DNA from: CAWJMD01 sp963845675
GTDB lineage: Bacteria; Actinomycetota; Actinomycetes; Actinomycetales; CAWJMD01
Direction: 5' to 3'
NCBI GenBank assembly: GCA_963845675.1
Contig: CAWJSX010000001.1
Coordinates: 1,364,001 to 1,428,000, forward strand
DNA: 64,000 nt
Below, piece by piece: positions 27,675-36,091 of the stretch. The position numbers were made by a program, and so were the translations under genes. The notes beneath the pieces were generated by a model, which saw nothing but the letters and a program-made list of their open reading frames with translations, was not told the DNA's origin and searched no databases. Each line of letters starts with the position of its first letter. Position 1 is the first letter of the stretch.

Positions 27675-28499
27675 TCCCCTCTCGCGAGATCCTCTCCGCC
27701 GCACAGGCCGAGGGCCGAGGAGTCGGCGCCTTCAACGTCATCGCCCTCGAGCACGCCGAGGCCATCGTCGAGGGTGCGGAGCGGGCCGGCCGCGCCCGTC
27801 ATCCTGCAGCTGTCGGAGAACACCGCCGACTACCACCGGGGCCTCGCTCCGATCGCGGCCGCGTGCCTCCAGGTCGCGGCGGCCAGCAGCGCAGACGTGT
27901 GCGTGCACCTCGACCACGCGACGCGGCGGTCGCTCGTCGAGGAAGCCGTCGGGTCAGGCATCGGCTCGGTGATGTTCGATGCCGCCACGCTCCCGTACGA
28001 CGAGAACGTCTCCGCGACGGCCGAGGTCACCGACTGGTGCCACGCACGGGGCGTGTGGGTCGAGGCCGAGCTGGGTGAGGTCGGCGGCAAGGACGGAGCC
28101 CATGCTCCCGGCGTGCGGACCGACCCCGACGACGCGGCCGCCTTCGTCGAAGCCACCGGCGTCGACGCGCTCGCGGTCGCGGTCGGCTCGTCGCACGCGA
28201 TGCTCACCCGTGACGCGGCGCTCGACCTCGACCTGATCTCCGTTCTGCGCGAACGCGTCCCGGTCCCCCTCGTCCTGCACGGCTCCTCGGGAGTGGACGA
28301 CGAGGGCCTGCGCAACGCCGTCGCCGCAGGGATGGTCAAGATCAACATCGCGACCCACCTGAACAAGGCCCTGACCGCCGCCGTCCGCGAGGCGCTGGAG
28401 TCGGACCCCGCGCTGGTCGACCCGCGCAAGTACCTCGGGCCGGGTCGCGCGGCCGTCGCCGCCGAGGTGGCGCGGCTGCTGCAGGTCCTGTCGCCCTAG
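27665..28499 (+). CDS. Class II tagatose/fructose-bisphosphate aldolase, GatY/KbaY type (one frameshift)
   Basis: A zinc-dependent aldolase that splits tagatose- or fructose-1,6-bisphosphate. It starts MPVVPSREILSAAQAEG with GGAGGT just upstream and keeps GVGAFNVIALEHAEAIVEG. After one break near 27785 it reads PVILQLSENTADYHRG. Zinc and catalytic elements are VCVHLDHATRRSLVEEA, EAELGEVGGKDG, VPLVLHGSSGVDDEGLRNAV and KINIATHLN. The length of about 278 residues fits the GatY/KbaY group better than glycolytic Fba. It closes the predicted pathway of kinase, deacetylase, isomerase/deaminase and aldolase. The stop overlaps the convergent gene by a few bases. Confidence 0.82.
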
Positions 28500-28930
28500 C
28501 CGTCGGAACCCGTGACGGTGTCGCCCGGCCAGGCGTCGAGCACCCACGCGTCGGCGTCGACCCGCACCCGCGCGACACCGGTCGGCACGCGCGCTCCTGC
28601 CGCCAGCCCGCACGCCGCGGGCACCCAGCGGTCCATCACCCCCCGAGGAAGGACCACGAGGACCGTCTCGCCGCGATGCGCGTCCGCAAGGTCGGCGAGA
28701 GCCGTCCGGAACCCCACGAGGTCGGTCGTGCGGTCCAGCCCGTCGAGCGTGCTCGCGGGGACCCTCAGCAGCCGGGCTGCCTCGGCGCCGACCTCGCCCG
28801 CGGCTGCGGCGTCCGCGGACTGGACGGCCGCGACCCGGTCTGCCACCAGTGCCGGCGCGGACCGGCGCAGGGACGCGGCCGACTCGACGGGCCACAGCAG
28901 CAGGGTGGCAGCACACTGCAGGTCGGACAT
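28496..28930 (-). CDS. Degenerate histidine-phosphatase-like protein
   Basis: A 144-residue protein. The stretch VGFRTALADLADAHRGETVLVVLPRGVMDRWVPAACGL follows the layout of phosphoglycerate-mutase-like phosphatases, where HRGETVLVVSHGGVI is usual. Here the catalytic His after VV is replaced (LPRG), and the N-terminal RHG motif is absent (LLLWPVESAA). It therefore probably lacks phosphatase activity and may bind rather than hydrolyse a phosphoester. Family assignment is by pattern only. It converges on the aldolase gene and is divergent from the PatB gene, with a 51-bp gap. Confidence 0.6.
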   Translation of the reverse strand: MSDLQCAATLLLWPVESAASLRRSAPALVADRVAAVQSADAAAAGEVGAEAARLLRVPASTLDGLDRTTDLVGFRTALADLADAHRGETVLVVLPRGVMDRWVPAACGLAAGARVPTGVARVRVDADAWVLDAWPGDTVTGSDG

Positions 28931-28981
28931 CCGGCCGACCCTAGCGCCGACACGTACGCCGGCGTGGTGTGTGATGGGGCG

Positions 28982-30163
28982 GTGACCTCCGTGTCAGCCA
29001 CCTCGCGCCGCGCCTCGGCGCCACCCGTCGTCGACCTGTCCGACGACCTGTTGCGTGAGGCCCTCGTGCTGAAGTGGGGAACTGCGCGCCGCGAGTGGAT
29101 CGCGTCGTGGGTGGCCGAGATGGACTACGCGCTGGACCCCGCGGTGCAGGAGGCCCTGACCGACGCCGTGCTGCGCGGGGTCACGGGGTACCCGCCGTTC
29201 GACGCCGGCACCGGCGTGGGACCCGCCCTGGCAGGCTTCGCCGCCCGGCAGTGGCGGTGGCCCATCGACCCGGGGAACGTGGTGCTCTGCGGCGACGTGA
29301 TGGCCGGCGTCCGGCTGGCCCTCGAGGTCCTCAGCGAGACCGGTCCGGTCGTGGTGCCGACCCCCGCCTACCCGCCGTTCCTCGACGTCGCCTACGTCAC
29401 CGGGCGCAGGCGGGTCGACGTCCCCCTCGACCCTGATGCGGACCGCGCCGAGCTGGACCTCGACCGCATCGTGCACGCGCTGTCCCGCGGCGCCCGCACG
29501 GTCCTGCTGTGCCAGCCGCACAACCCCTGGGGCCGGGTCTTCACCCGCGGCGAGCTGGAGGGCCTGCGCGACGTCGTGCTCCGGCACGGAGCCCGCGTCA
29601 TCAGCGACGAGATCCACGCGCCCCTGGTGCTGACCGGAGCCCAGCACGTCCCGTACCTGACGCTCGAGGGGACGGCGGACCACGCCGTCGCGGTCGTCGC
29701 GGCGTCCAAGGCGTGGAACACGGCCGGGCTGAAGTGCGCGCAGATCGTGACGGGCGACCGGGCGACCGCCGACCGGCTGCGCAGCGTGCCGCTCGTGGCC
29801 AACCACGGCCTCAGCCCGCTCGGTGCGGTGGCCGCGGTGACCTCGTACACCCGAGGCGAGCCCTGGCTGACGTCGCTGCGCGGGCGGCTCGGCAGCCAGC
29901 GAGACCTGTTCTCCCAGCTCGTGTCCGAGCACCTGCCACTGGCCCGTGCGCGTCCGGTGGAGGGCACGTACCTGGCGTGGGTCGACGTGCGCGCCTACGG
30001 CCACGAGCAGCCCGCACGCCTCGCGCAGCAGCGCGGCAACGTCTGGGTGATGGCCGGGGACGAGTTCGGCGCGGGTGGCGCCGGGCACGTGCGGGTCAAC
30101 CTCGCGACCTCGCCCGACCGGCTGCGCGAGACCGTGACCAGGCTGGCGACCGCCTGGGCCTGA
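28982..30163 (+). CDS. PatB/MalY-type PLP-dependent C-S beta-lyase or aminotransferase
   Basis: A 393-residue fold-type I PLP enzyme of the PatB/MalY group, which cleaves cystathionine or cysteine conjugates and sometimes transaminates. Markers are WVAEMDYALDPAV, LCQPHNPWGRVFTRGEL, VISDEIHAPLVL (Asp to the pyridine nitrogen) and the PLP lysine in AASKAWNTAGLKCAQI, with the C-terminal Arg in HVRVNLATS. The start is GTG at 28982. The gene converges with the mutase gene, the two stops being about 10 nt apart. It may act in methionine or cysteine metabolism; nothing nearby makes this specific. Confidence 0.87.
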   Translation: MTSVSATSRRASAPPVVDLSDDLLREALVLKWGTARREWIASWVAEMDYALDPAVQEALTDAVLRGVTGYPPFDAGTGVGPALAGFAARQWRWPIDPGNVVLCGDVMAGVRLALEVLSETGPVVVPTPAYPPFLDVAYVTGRRRVDVPLDPDADRAELDLDRIVHALSRGARTVLLCQPHNPWGRVFTRGELEGLRDVVLRHGARVISDEIHAPLVLTGAQHVPYLTLEGTADHAVAVVAASKAWNTAGLKCAQIVTGDRATADRLRSVPLVANHGLSPLGAVAAVTSYTRGEPWLTSLRGRLGSQRDLFSQLVSEHLPLARARPVEGTYLAWVDVRAYGHEQPARLAQQRGNVWVMAGDEFGAGGAGHVRVNLATSPDRLRETVTRLATAWA

Positions 30164-30172
30164 CCGTCCCGC

Positions 30173-32212
30173 TCAGACCTCGAGCCGGTGAGCCCGGCGG
30201 ATCTCGTCCACCACCGCGCCCATGATGTCGGTGAGCCCGAAGTCCTTCGGCGTGAACACCGCGGCGACGCCACGCTCGCGCAGCCGACGCCCGTCGCCCT
30301 CGGGGATGATGCCGCCGACCACGACCGGCACGTCGTCGAGGCCGGCCGCGCGCAGCCCGTCCACCACCTGGGGCACCAGGTCCATGTGGGACCCCGACAG
30401 CACCGACAGCCCCACGACGTGGACGTCCTCCGCCACCGCCGCGGCGACGATCTGCTCGGGTGTCAGCCGGATGCCCTGGTAGACCACCTCGAACCCCGCG
30501 TCCCGGGCCCGGACCGCCACCTGCTCGGCGCCGTTCGAGTGCCCGTCGAGCCCCGGCTTGCCGACCAGGAAACGCAGCCGCGAGCCGAGCTCGTCACCGG
30601 TCGCACGCACCCTCTCGCGGACGGCGGACAGCGCGTCGGTGGCGGACCCCGGCGCTCCACGCGAAGCCCCCACGGCCCCACTGACACCGGTCGGCGCGCG
30701 GTACTCCCCGAACTCCTCCCGCAGGGCCTGCGCCCACTCCCCGGTCGTCACGCCCGCCCGCGCGCACTCCAGCGTGGCCGGCATGAGGTTGGCGCCCGAG
30801 CGGGCGTCCTCGGCCAGTCGCGTCATCGCACCGGCGACCTGCTGCCGGGACGTCGGGTCCGCGTCACGCTCGGCCCGCCACGCCACGACCGCCTCCACGG
30901 CGCGCGCCTCGACGTCCGCGTCGACGGTCTGGACCGCGGTGTCGAGGTCGGCGGTCAGCGGGTTCGGCTCCGAGGTGGCGAAGCGGTTCACGCCGACCAC
31001 GACGTCCTCACCGGCCTCGATGCGCTGACGCCGCAACGAGTGCGAGGCGACGAGCGCCTGCTTCATGTACCCGGACTCGACGGCGGCGACGGCCCCGCCC
31101 ATCTCCATCACGCGTGCGATCTCCGCCGTTGCGCCCGCGGCGATCTCGTCGACCTTGGCCTCGACGACCGGGCTGCCGTCGAACAGGTCGTCGTACTCGA
31201 GCAGGTCGGACTCGTAGGCGAGGACCTGCTGGATCCGCAGGCTCCACTGCTGGTCCCACGGCCTCGGCAGCCCCAGCGCCTCGTTCCAGGCCGGAAGCTG
31301 CACGGCGCGCGCTCTGGCCCGCTTCGACATCGTGACGGCGAGCATCTCCAGGACGATGCGCTGCACGTTGTTCTCGGGCTGAGCCTCGGTGAGCCCCAAC
31401 GAGTTCACCTGCACGCCGTACCGGAAGCGGCGCTGCTTCGCGTCGGTGACGCCGTACCGTTCCCGGGTCAGCTCGTCCCACAGCTCGACGAAGGCGCGCA
31501 TCTTGCACATCTCCTCGACGAACCGCACGCCGGCGTTGACGAAGAACGAGATGCGCGCGACCACCTCGCCGAAGCGCTCCTGGGGGACCTGCCCCGAGTC
31601 GCGGACGGCGTCGAGCACGGCGATGGCCGTGCAGAGCGAGTACGCGACCTCCTGAACCGGCGTCGCGCCCGCCTCCTGCAGGTGGTAGCTGCAGATGTTG
31701 ATCGGGTTCCACGTCGGGATCTCGTTGACCGTGTAGGCGACCATGTCGGTGATCAGCCGCAGGCTCGGCCCGGGCGGGAACGCGTAGGTCCCCCGCGACA
31801 GGTACTCCTTGATGATGTCGTTCTGCGTCGTGCCCGCCAGCGCGGACGGGTCCGCCCCCTGCTCCTCCGCCGCCACCTCGTAGAGCGCGAGCAGCCACAT
31901 CGCGGTGGCGTTGATCGTCATCGACGTGTTCATCTCGCCGAGCGGGATGTCGGCGAACAGGCTGCGCATGTCGCCGATGTGGCTGATCGGCACGCCCACC
32001 TTGCCGACCTCGCCGCGCGCGAGGGGATGGTCCGGGTCGTAGCCGGTCTGCGTGGGCAGGTCGAACGCCACGCTCAGGCCGGTCTGGCCCTTCTCGAGGT
32101 TCCGGCGGTACAGCGCGTTGGACTCGGTCGCCGACGAGTGCCCGGCGTACGTGCGCATCACCCACGGACGGTCCCGCTCGGGACGCGCCGGCCGGCTGGG
32201 GTCCTGCTCCAT
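30173..32212 (-). CDS. Coenzyme B12-dependent acyl-CoA mutase, ethylmalonyl-CoA mutase (MeaA) type
   Basis: A 679-residue mutase with the substrate TIM barrel (about 15-510) fused to a C-terminal cobalamin domain (about 550-679). The barrel motif TQNDIIKEYLSRGTYAFPPG with WNPINICSYHLQEAGATP is the form seen in ethylmalonyl-CoA mutases and MeaA proteins; methylmalonyl-CoA mutases usually read differently (for example GTIQND and NSISISGYHMQ). The B12-binding DxHxxG is in GLDGHSNGAEQ, with VGLSVLSGSH and VVVGGIIPEGD after it. The start at 32212 has GAGGAGG. It would convert ethylmalonyl-CoA to methylsuccinyl-CoA in the ethylmalonyl-CoA pathway. The Ecm-type call is from motif memory. Confidence 0.85.
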   Translation of the reverse strand: MEQDPSRPARPERDRPWVMRTYAGHSSATESNALYRRNLEKGQTGLSVAFDLPTQTGYDPDHPLARGEVGKVGVPISHIGDMRSLFADIPLGEMNTSMTINATAMWLLALYEVAAEEQGADPSALAGTTQNDIIKEYLSRGTYAFPPGPSLRLITDMVAYTVNEIPTWNPINICSYHLQEAGATPVQEVAYSLCTAIAVLDAVRDSGQVPQERFGEVVARISFFVNAGVRFVEEMCKMRAFVELWDELTRERYGVTDAKQRRFRYGVQVNSLGLTEAQPENNVQRIVLEMLAVTMSKRARARAVQLPAWNEALGLPRPWDQQWSLRIQQVLAYESDLLEYDDLFDGSPVVEAKVDEIAAGATAEIARVMEMGGAVAAVESGYMKQALVASHSLRRQRIEAGEDVVVGVNRFATSEPNPLTADLDTAVQTVDADVEARAVEAVVAWRAERDADPTSRQQVAGAMTRLAEDARSGANLMPATLECARAGVTTGEWAQALREEFGEYRAPTGVSGAVGASRGAPGSATDALSAVRERVRATGDELGSRLRFLVGKPGLDGHSNGAEQVAVRARDAGFEVVYQGIRLTPEQIVAAAVAEDVHVVGLSVLSGSHMDLVPQVVDGLRAAGLDDVPVVVGGIIPEGDGRRLRERGVAAVFTPKDFGLTDIMGAVVDEIRRAHRLEV

Positions 32213-32314
32213 CACTGTGCCTCCTCGCGGGTGCTGCGAGGTTACCGACGAGTCACCAGGCCGGACAGGGATGCGCCGGGTGAGCGTCGTCACGCGCGAC
32301 GCCTCGAGCGGGAG

Positions 32315-32359
32315 GTGAGGAGTGGGGCACGCAACCGGCTCGGCTGCCCCACTTCTCAC
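32315..32359 (-). terminator. Hairpin between antiporter and mutase genes
   Basis: Arms GTGAGGAGTGGGGCA (32315-32329) and TGCCCCACTTCTCAC (32345-32359) pair at 14 of 15 positions around a 15-nt loop. The hairpin lies 17 nt past the antiporter stop and about 100 nt before the mutase start. It probably ends the antiporter transcript. No T-tract is present. Confidence 0.65.
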
Positions 32360-32375
32360 GTCTCGCGCAGGGCTG

Positions 32376-34319
32376 TCAGCCCAGCTCGGAGTCGCGGTAG
32401 CACCAGCGCCACGCCTCGCCGGCCTCGATGCTGCGCATCACGGGGTGCCCGGTCCGGCTGAAGTGCGCGTCGGCGTGCTGGCCCGGCGACGAGTCGCAGC
32501 ACCCGACGTTGCCGCAGTCCAGGCACATGCGCAGGTGAACCCACGTCAGGCCGTCCCGCACGCAGTCGGGGCAGACCCCGGGCGTGGACGGCCGCAGCGC
32601 GGCAGGCGCGGCCAGGAGGTGCTCGCACTGCCCGCCGGGACGCTGCGGGGCGAGCAGGTCGCCGTGGTGCTCCTGCGGGTCCCAGCGCTCGTCCGCCCCC
32701 ACCAGCACCGACTCCTCGAGGTCGAGCAGGGTCATCACCCGTTCCAGGACCTCGTGCGCGACGACGCCCTCGTCCCGGATCCGCAGCACCTCGGCGTGCT
32801 CGGCTGCGAGCATCTCCCGACGCAGGCGCAGCGCACGGCGTGTGGGCGACTCGTCCTGCGGCGTGCGCTCCCCCAGCAGCTCCCAGGCCAGGTGGGTGCG
32901 GCGCTGGGACTGCAGCCGCAGGTTCGTGAGGGTGCCGTCCGGGTCACCCTCCGAGCCTGCGGCGGCATCCATCTCGGCATCCAGCACCCGCAGCCCGGCG
33001 GCCGTGGCGTCCTGCAGGACCGCCGCCTCCTGCAGCCTGTCCTCGAGCGGGTCGGGACCGTGGACGTCGAGGCGCCGCACCAGCCACGGCAGCGTCGAGC
33101 CCTGCAGCAGCAGCGTGGCGAATGTGACGACCAGCGCGATCAGCACGAGCACCTCGCGGTGCTCGGTCTCGGCAGGCAGAGCGAACACGGCCGCCAGCGT
33201 GACCACGCCGCGCATCCCCGCCCAGGACACGACTGCCACGAACTGCCACGGCGGGGCGGGGTCCTTCTCCCGCACCCCGCGCAGCCGTCGGGGCAGGTAC
33301 GTCGCCGGGAAGACCCAGAGGGGACGCAGGAGCACCACCGCGAGAAGCACGCCGACGCACGCCACGACGATGGTCACGAGGCCCAGGTCGCTGGATCCCA
33401 CGTCCGACACGATGCGGCGGGCCTGCAGGCCGATCAGAAGGAACACGCTGTTCTCGAGCAGGTGGGAGATCGTGCGCCAGTAGGTGCGCTCCGAGATCCG
33501 GGACGCCGCGCTCTGCACGACCGGGGCCTTGTGCCCCATCAGCAGGCCCGCGACCACGACAGCGAGCACCCCGGACGCGTGGATCTGCTCGGCGGGCAGG
33601 AACGCGACCCACGGCGCGATCAGGGAGAGCGTCGTGTCGCTCACCGTGTCGGTGAGGCGGCGCCGGATCTTGCTGAAGACGTACGCGACGGCCAACCCCA
33701 CGGCGACGCCCGCACCGGCCGCCCAGGCGAAGTCGAGCCCGATCAAGCCGAGCTCGGCCAGGTCCAGCCCGGGCTCGTCGCCTCCTCCGCCCGCGCCGGA
33801 GACGGCCGACGCCGCCAGGATCGCCGCCGTCGCCGTCCGCAGGCACACCAGCGCCGTGGCGTCGTTCACCAGCGACTCGCCCTCGAGGATGGTGACGATC
33901 CGTCGCGGCATGCCGACGCGCCGCGCGATCGACGTCGCGGCGACCGCGTCGGGAGGCGCCACGACGGCACCGATGGCGAACGCGGCGGCCCAGCTGATCG
34001 GCAGCAGCGCCTGGGCGACGGCCCCGACGCCGAGCGTGGTGAAGATGACCAGGCCGACCGACAGCAGGGCGATCGGACGGGTGTTCGCCCGGAAGTCGAG
34101 CAGCGACGTGCGGATCGCGGCGGAGTACAGCAACGGTGGCAGCAGGCCCACGAGCACGAGCTCGGCGGTGATCTCGACGTCCGGCACGAACGGCATGAGC
34201 CCGATCCCGAGCCCGAGGACGGTGAGCAGGAGCGGGGCCGGGACGCTGAGCCGGGAGGCGAGCGCCGTTCCCGCGAGGACCACGACCACCAGGCTGACGA
34301 GCACCACTGCGACGGACAT
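32376..34319 (-). CDS. CPA1-type Na+/H+ antiporter with a C-terminal UBP-type zinc finger
   Basis: A 647-residue fusion. Residues about 1-415 form a monovalent cation:proton antiporter of the NhaP/CPA1 type with 11-12 hydrophobic helices; PPDAVAATSIARR and LEGESLVNDATALV hold the acidic ion-site residues, and SWAGMRGVVTLAAVFALP is also conserved. A charged helical linker (about 420-560) follows. The last 75 residues (CEHLLA, CPDCVRDG, HLRMCLDCGNVGCCDSS, HFSRTGHPVMRSIE, WRWCYRD) are a complete UBP zinc finger, a fold that in eukaryotes binds the ubiquitin C-terminus. ATG at 34319 has GGAGGA upstream. No frameshift separates the parts. Confidence 0.9.
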   Translation of the reverse strand: MSVAVVLVSLVVVVLAGTALASRLSVPAPLLLTVLGLGIGLMPFVPDVEITAELVLVGLLPPLLYSAAIRTSLLDFRANTRPIALLSVGLVIFTTLGVGAVAQALLPISWAAAFAIGAVVAPPDAVAATSIARRVGMPRRIVTILEGESLVNDATALVCLRTATAAILAASAVSGAGGGGDEPGLDLAELGLIGLDFAWAAGAGVAVGLAVAYVFSKIRRRLTDTVSDTTLSLIAPWVAFLPAEQIHASGVLAVVVAGLLMGHKAPVVQSAASRISERTYWRTISHLLENSVFLLIGLQARRIVSDVGSSDLGLVTIVVACVGVLLAVVLLRPLWVFPATYLPRRLRGVREKDPAPPWQFVAVVSWAGMRGVVTLAAVFALPAETEHREVLVLIALVVTFATLLLQGSTLPWLVRRLDVHGPDPLEDRLQEAAVLQDATAAGLRVLDAEMDAAAGSEGDPDGTLTNLRLQSQRRTHLAWELLGERTPQDESPTRRALRLRREMLAAEHAEVLRIRDEGVVAHEVLERVMTLLDLEESVLVGADERWDPQEHHGDLLAPQRPGGQCEHLLAAPAALRPSTPGVCPDCVRDGLTWVHLRMCLDCGNVGCCDSSPGQHADAHFSRTGHPVMRSIEAGEAWRWCYRDSELG

Positions 34320-34423
34320 GAGCGCATCCTCCCCCACGTCCCAGTCGCATGTCGGCGGCGCCCGCCGCACACTGGACGGGGGCCAGGCGACGACCTGGCC
34401 TACCGGCGAGGAGAGGGGCGGCC

Positions 34424-34756
34424 GTGGCCGAGTGGGGCAGCTACTCGTTCCTGTTCGGACCCCTGGTCGCGGCCGTGGTGCTCCTGGTCCTGATCGGCCT
34501 GCTGCGGTGGACGTTCACCCGAGGCAGGTCGCTCGTCCCCGGGAGGCCCCGGCCCGGGAGGCCGGACGACTACGGCCTGCTGGTCGCGGTTGCGTCACCC
34601 GCCACGGTCATCGAGGCGGAGATGCTGCGGAGGCGGCTCGAGGACGCGGGCATCCGCTCCACCCTGGCCCAGACGACCGAGGGTCCGCGTGTGATGGTGT
34701 TCCGGACCGAGCGACTCGTCGCCGAGCACGTCCTCACCCGAAACGGCTCTGGCTGA
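34424..34756 (+). CDS. Small membrane protein with a DUF2007-like domain
   Basis: A 110-residue protein. One N-terminal helix (FLFGPLVAAVVLLVLIGLL) is followed by a short soluble domain, VASPATVIEAEMLRRRLEDAGIRSTLAQ, which resembles DUF2007 'putative signal transducing' domains. The start is GTG at 34424 with GGAGAGGGG upstream. It is transcribed divergently from the antiporter (a gap of about 100 bp), and its last 23 nt overlap the 3' end of murA on the opposite strand. The overlap is unusual but both frames are credible. Confidence 0.65.
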   Translation: MAEWGSYSFLFGPLVAAVVLLVLIGLLRWTFTRGRSLVPGRPRPGRPDDYGLLVAVASPATVIEAEMLRRRLEDAGIRSTLAQTTEGPRVMVFRTERLVAEHVLTRNGSG

Positions 34757-36017
34757 CCGGCTGCCTGGTGACGTCGGCGCCCAGTGACTGCAGGGTGCCC
34801 GCGAAGTCCGCGTAGCCGCGGTCGACGTGCTCGACCCCGGACACCTCGGTGAACCCGTCCGCGACCAGGCCCGCGATCACCAGGGCCGCGCCGGCGCGGA
34901 TGTCGCTGGCCTCCACCGGCGCCCCCGACAGGCCGGCACGGCCGCGCACCAGCACGTGGTGGCCGTCGATCGTCAGGTCCGCGCCGAGACGGACCAGCTC
35001 GTGGGCGAACCGGAATCGCGCCTCGAAGAGGTTCTCGGTGATCACACCGGACCCCTCAGCCACCGCCCCGAGCGTGAGGGCGAACGGCTGCAGGTCGGTC
35101 GGGAACCCGGGGTACGGCAGCGTCGCGATGTCGACCGCGCGCGGACGGCGGGGCCCGACCACGCGGATGCCCTCGTCGCTCACCACGACCTCGGCACCCG
35201 CCAGCCGCAGCTTGTCGAGGCTCGTACGCAGGTGCTGAGGACGGGCTCCGCGCACGAGGACGTCGCCGCGGGTGGTCGCTGCGGCGTAGCACCAGGTGCC
35301 GGCCACGATCCTGTCCGGCACGACCTCGTGCGTCACGGGGTGCAGGCGGTCGACCCCTGTCACGAGAAGCCGCGTGGTCCCGATGCCACGGATCTGCGCG
35401 CCCATCTCCATCAGCATGCGAGCCAGGTCATCGATCTCGGGCTCACGCGCGACGTTGTCGAGCTCGGTCGTGCCGTCCGCGAGAGTGGCTGCCATCAAAA
35501 GGTTCTCGGTGGCGCCCACGGACGGGAAGGCCAGCGGCACCGCCGCCGCACGCAGGCCCCCGGGCGGCGCCTCGGCGATCAGGTAGCCGTGGTCGACGTG
35601 CACCTGGGCGCCGAGCGCACGCAGCCCGTCGACGTGCAGGTCGAGACCGCGTGAGCCGATCGCGTCGCCACCGGGCACCGCGACGTCGGCCTGCCCGGTG
35701 CGGGCGACGAGGGGACCCAGCACGCTGATCGACGCCCGCATCGCCCGCACGAGCTCGTAGTCGGCCCGGTGCCCCGGCTCGTCGGGGACGTCGATCTCCA
35801 GCACCCCGGCGTCCTTGTCGTGCTGCACGTCGCAGCCCAGGCGACGCAGCAGCTCGGCCATGATGCCGACGTCGACGATGTCGGGGACGGACGTCAGGAC
35901 ACTCGGCCCGCGGGCCAGCAGCGTCGCGGCCATCAGCTTCAGCACGCTGTTCTTCGCGCCCGCGACCGTGACCTCACCGGTCAGCCGCGCGCCGCCGACG
36001 ACCCGGAAGCACTCCAC
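34734..36017 (-). CDS. murA: UDP-N-acetylglucosamine 1-carboxyvinyltransferase, Asp-type active site
   Basis: MurA (427 residues) transfers enolpyruvate from PEP to UDP-GlcNAc, the first committed step of peptidoglycan synthesis. It starts MECFRVVGGARLTGEV with VAGAKNSVLKLMAA, where KN contacts substrate, and has ATENLLMAATLADG and PYPGFPTDLQPFALTLG. The active-site loop reads VPGGDAIGSRGLDLH: the position of the usual catalytic Cys (Cys115 in E. coli) is Asp. This is the variant known from mycobacteria that confers intrinsic fosfomycin resistance. The gene is intact and divergent from pduO with a 73-bp gap. Confidence 0.94.
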   Translation of the reverse strand: MECFRVVGGARLTGEVTVAGAKNSVLKLMAATLLARGPSVLTSVPDIVDVGIMAELLRRLGCDVQHDKDAGVLEIDVPDEPGHRADYELVRAMRASISVLGPLVARTGQADVAVPGGDAIGSRGLDLHVDGLRALGAQVHVDHGYLIAEAPPGGLRAAAVPLAFPSVGATENLLMAATLADGTTELDNVAREPEIDDLARMLMEMGAQIRGIGTTRLLVTGVDRLHPVTHEVVPDRIVAGTWCYAAATTRGDVLVRGARPQHLRTSLDKLRLAGAEVVVSDEGIRVVGPRRPRAVDIATLPYPGFPTDLQPFALTLGAVAEGSGVITENLFEARFRFAHELVRLGADLTIDGHHVLVRGRAGLSGAPVEASDIRAGAALVIAGLVADGFTEVSGVEHVDRGYADFAGTLQSLGADVTRQPVSQSRFG

Positions 36018-36091
36018 GCAGCGAGCCTATGCTCATCGACCTGGTCGGAGCCCCGGCGGGCACGCGGCCGGAGGCCACCTAGGCTGAGCCC

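Noticed and set aside
30188..32461. A 757-residue plus-strand reading frame opposite the mutase
   Set aside because: It mirrors an intact conserved gene codon by codon and shows only low-complexity Arg/His/Asp/Val sequence.
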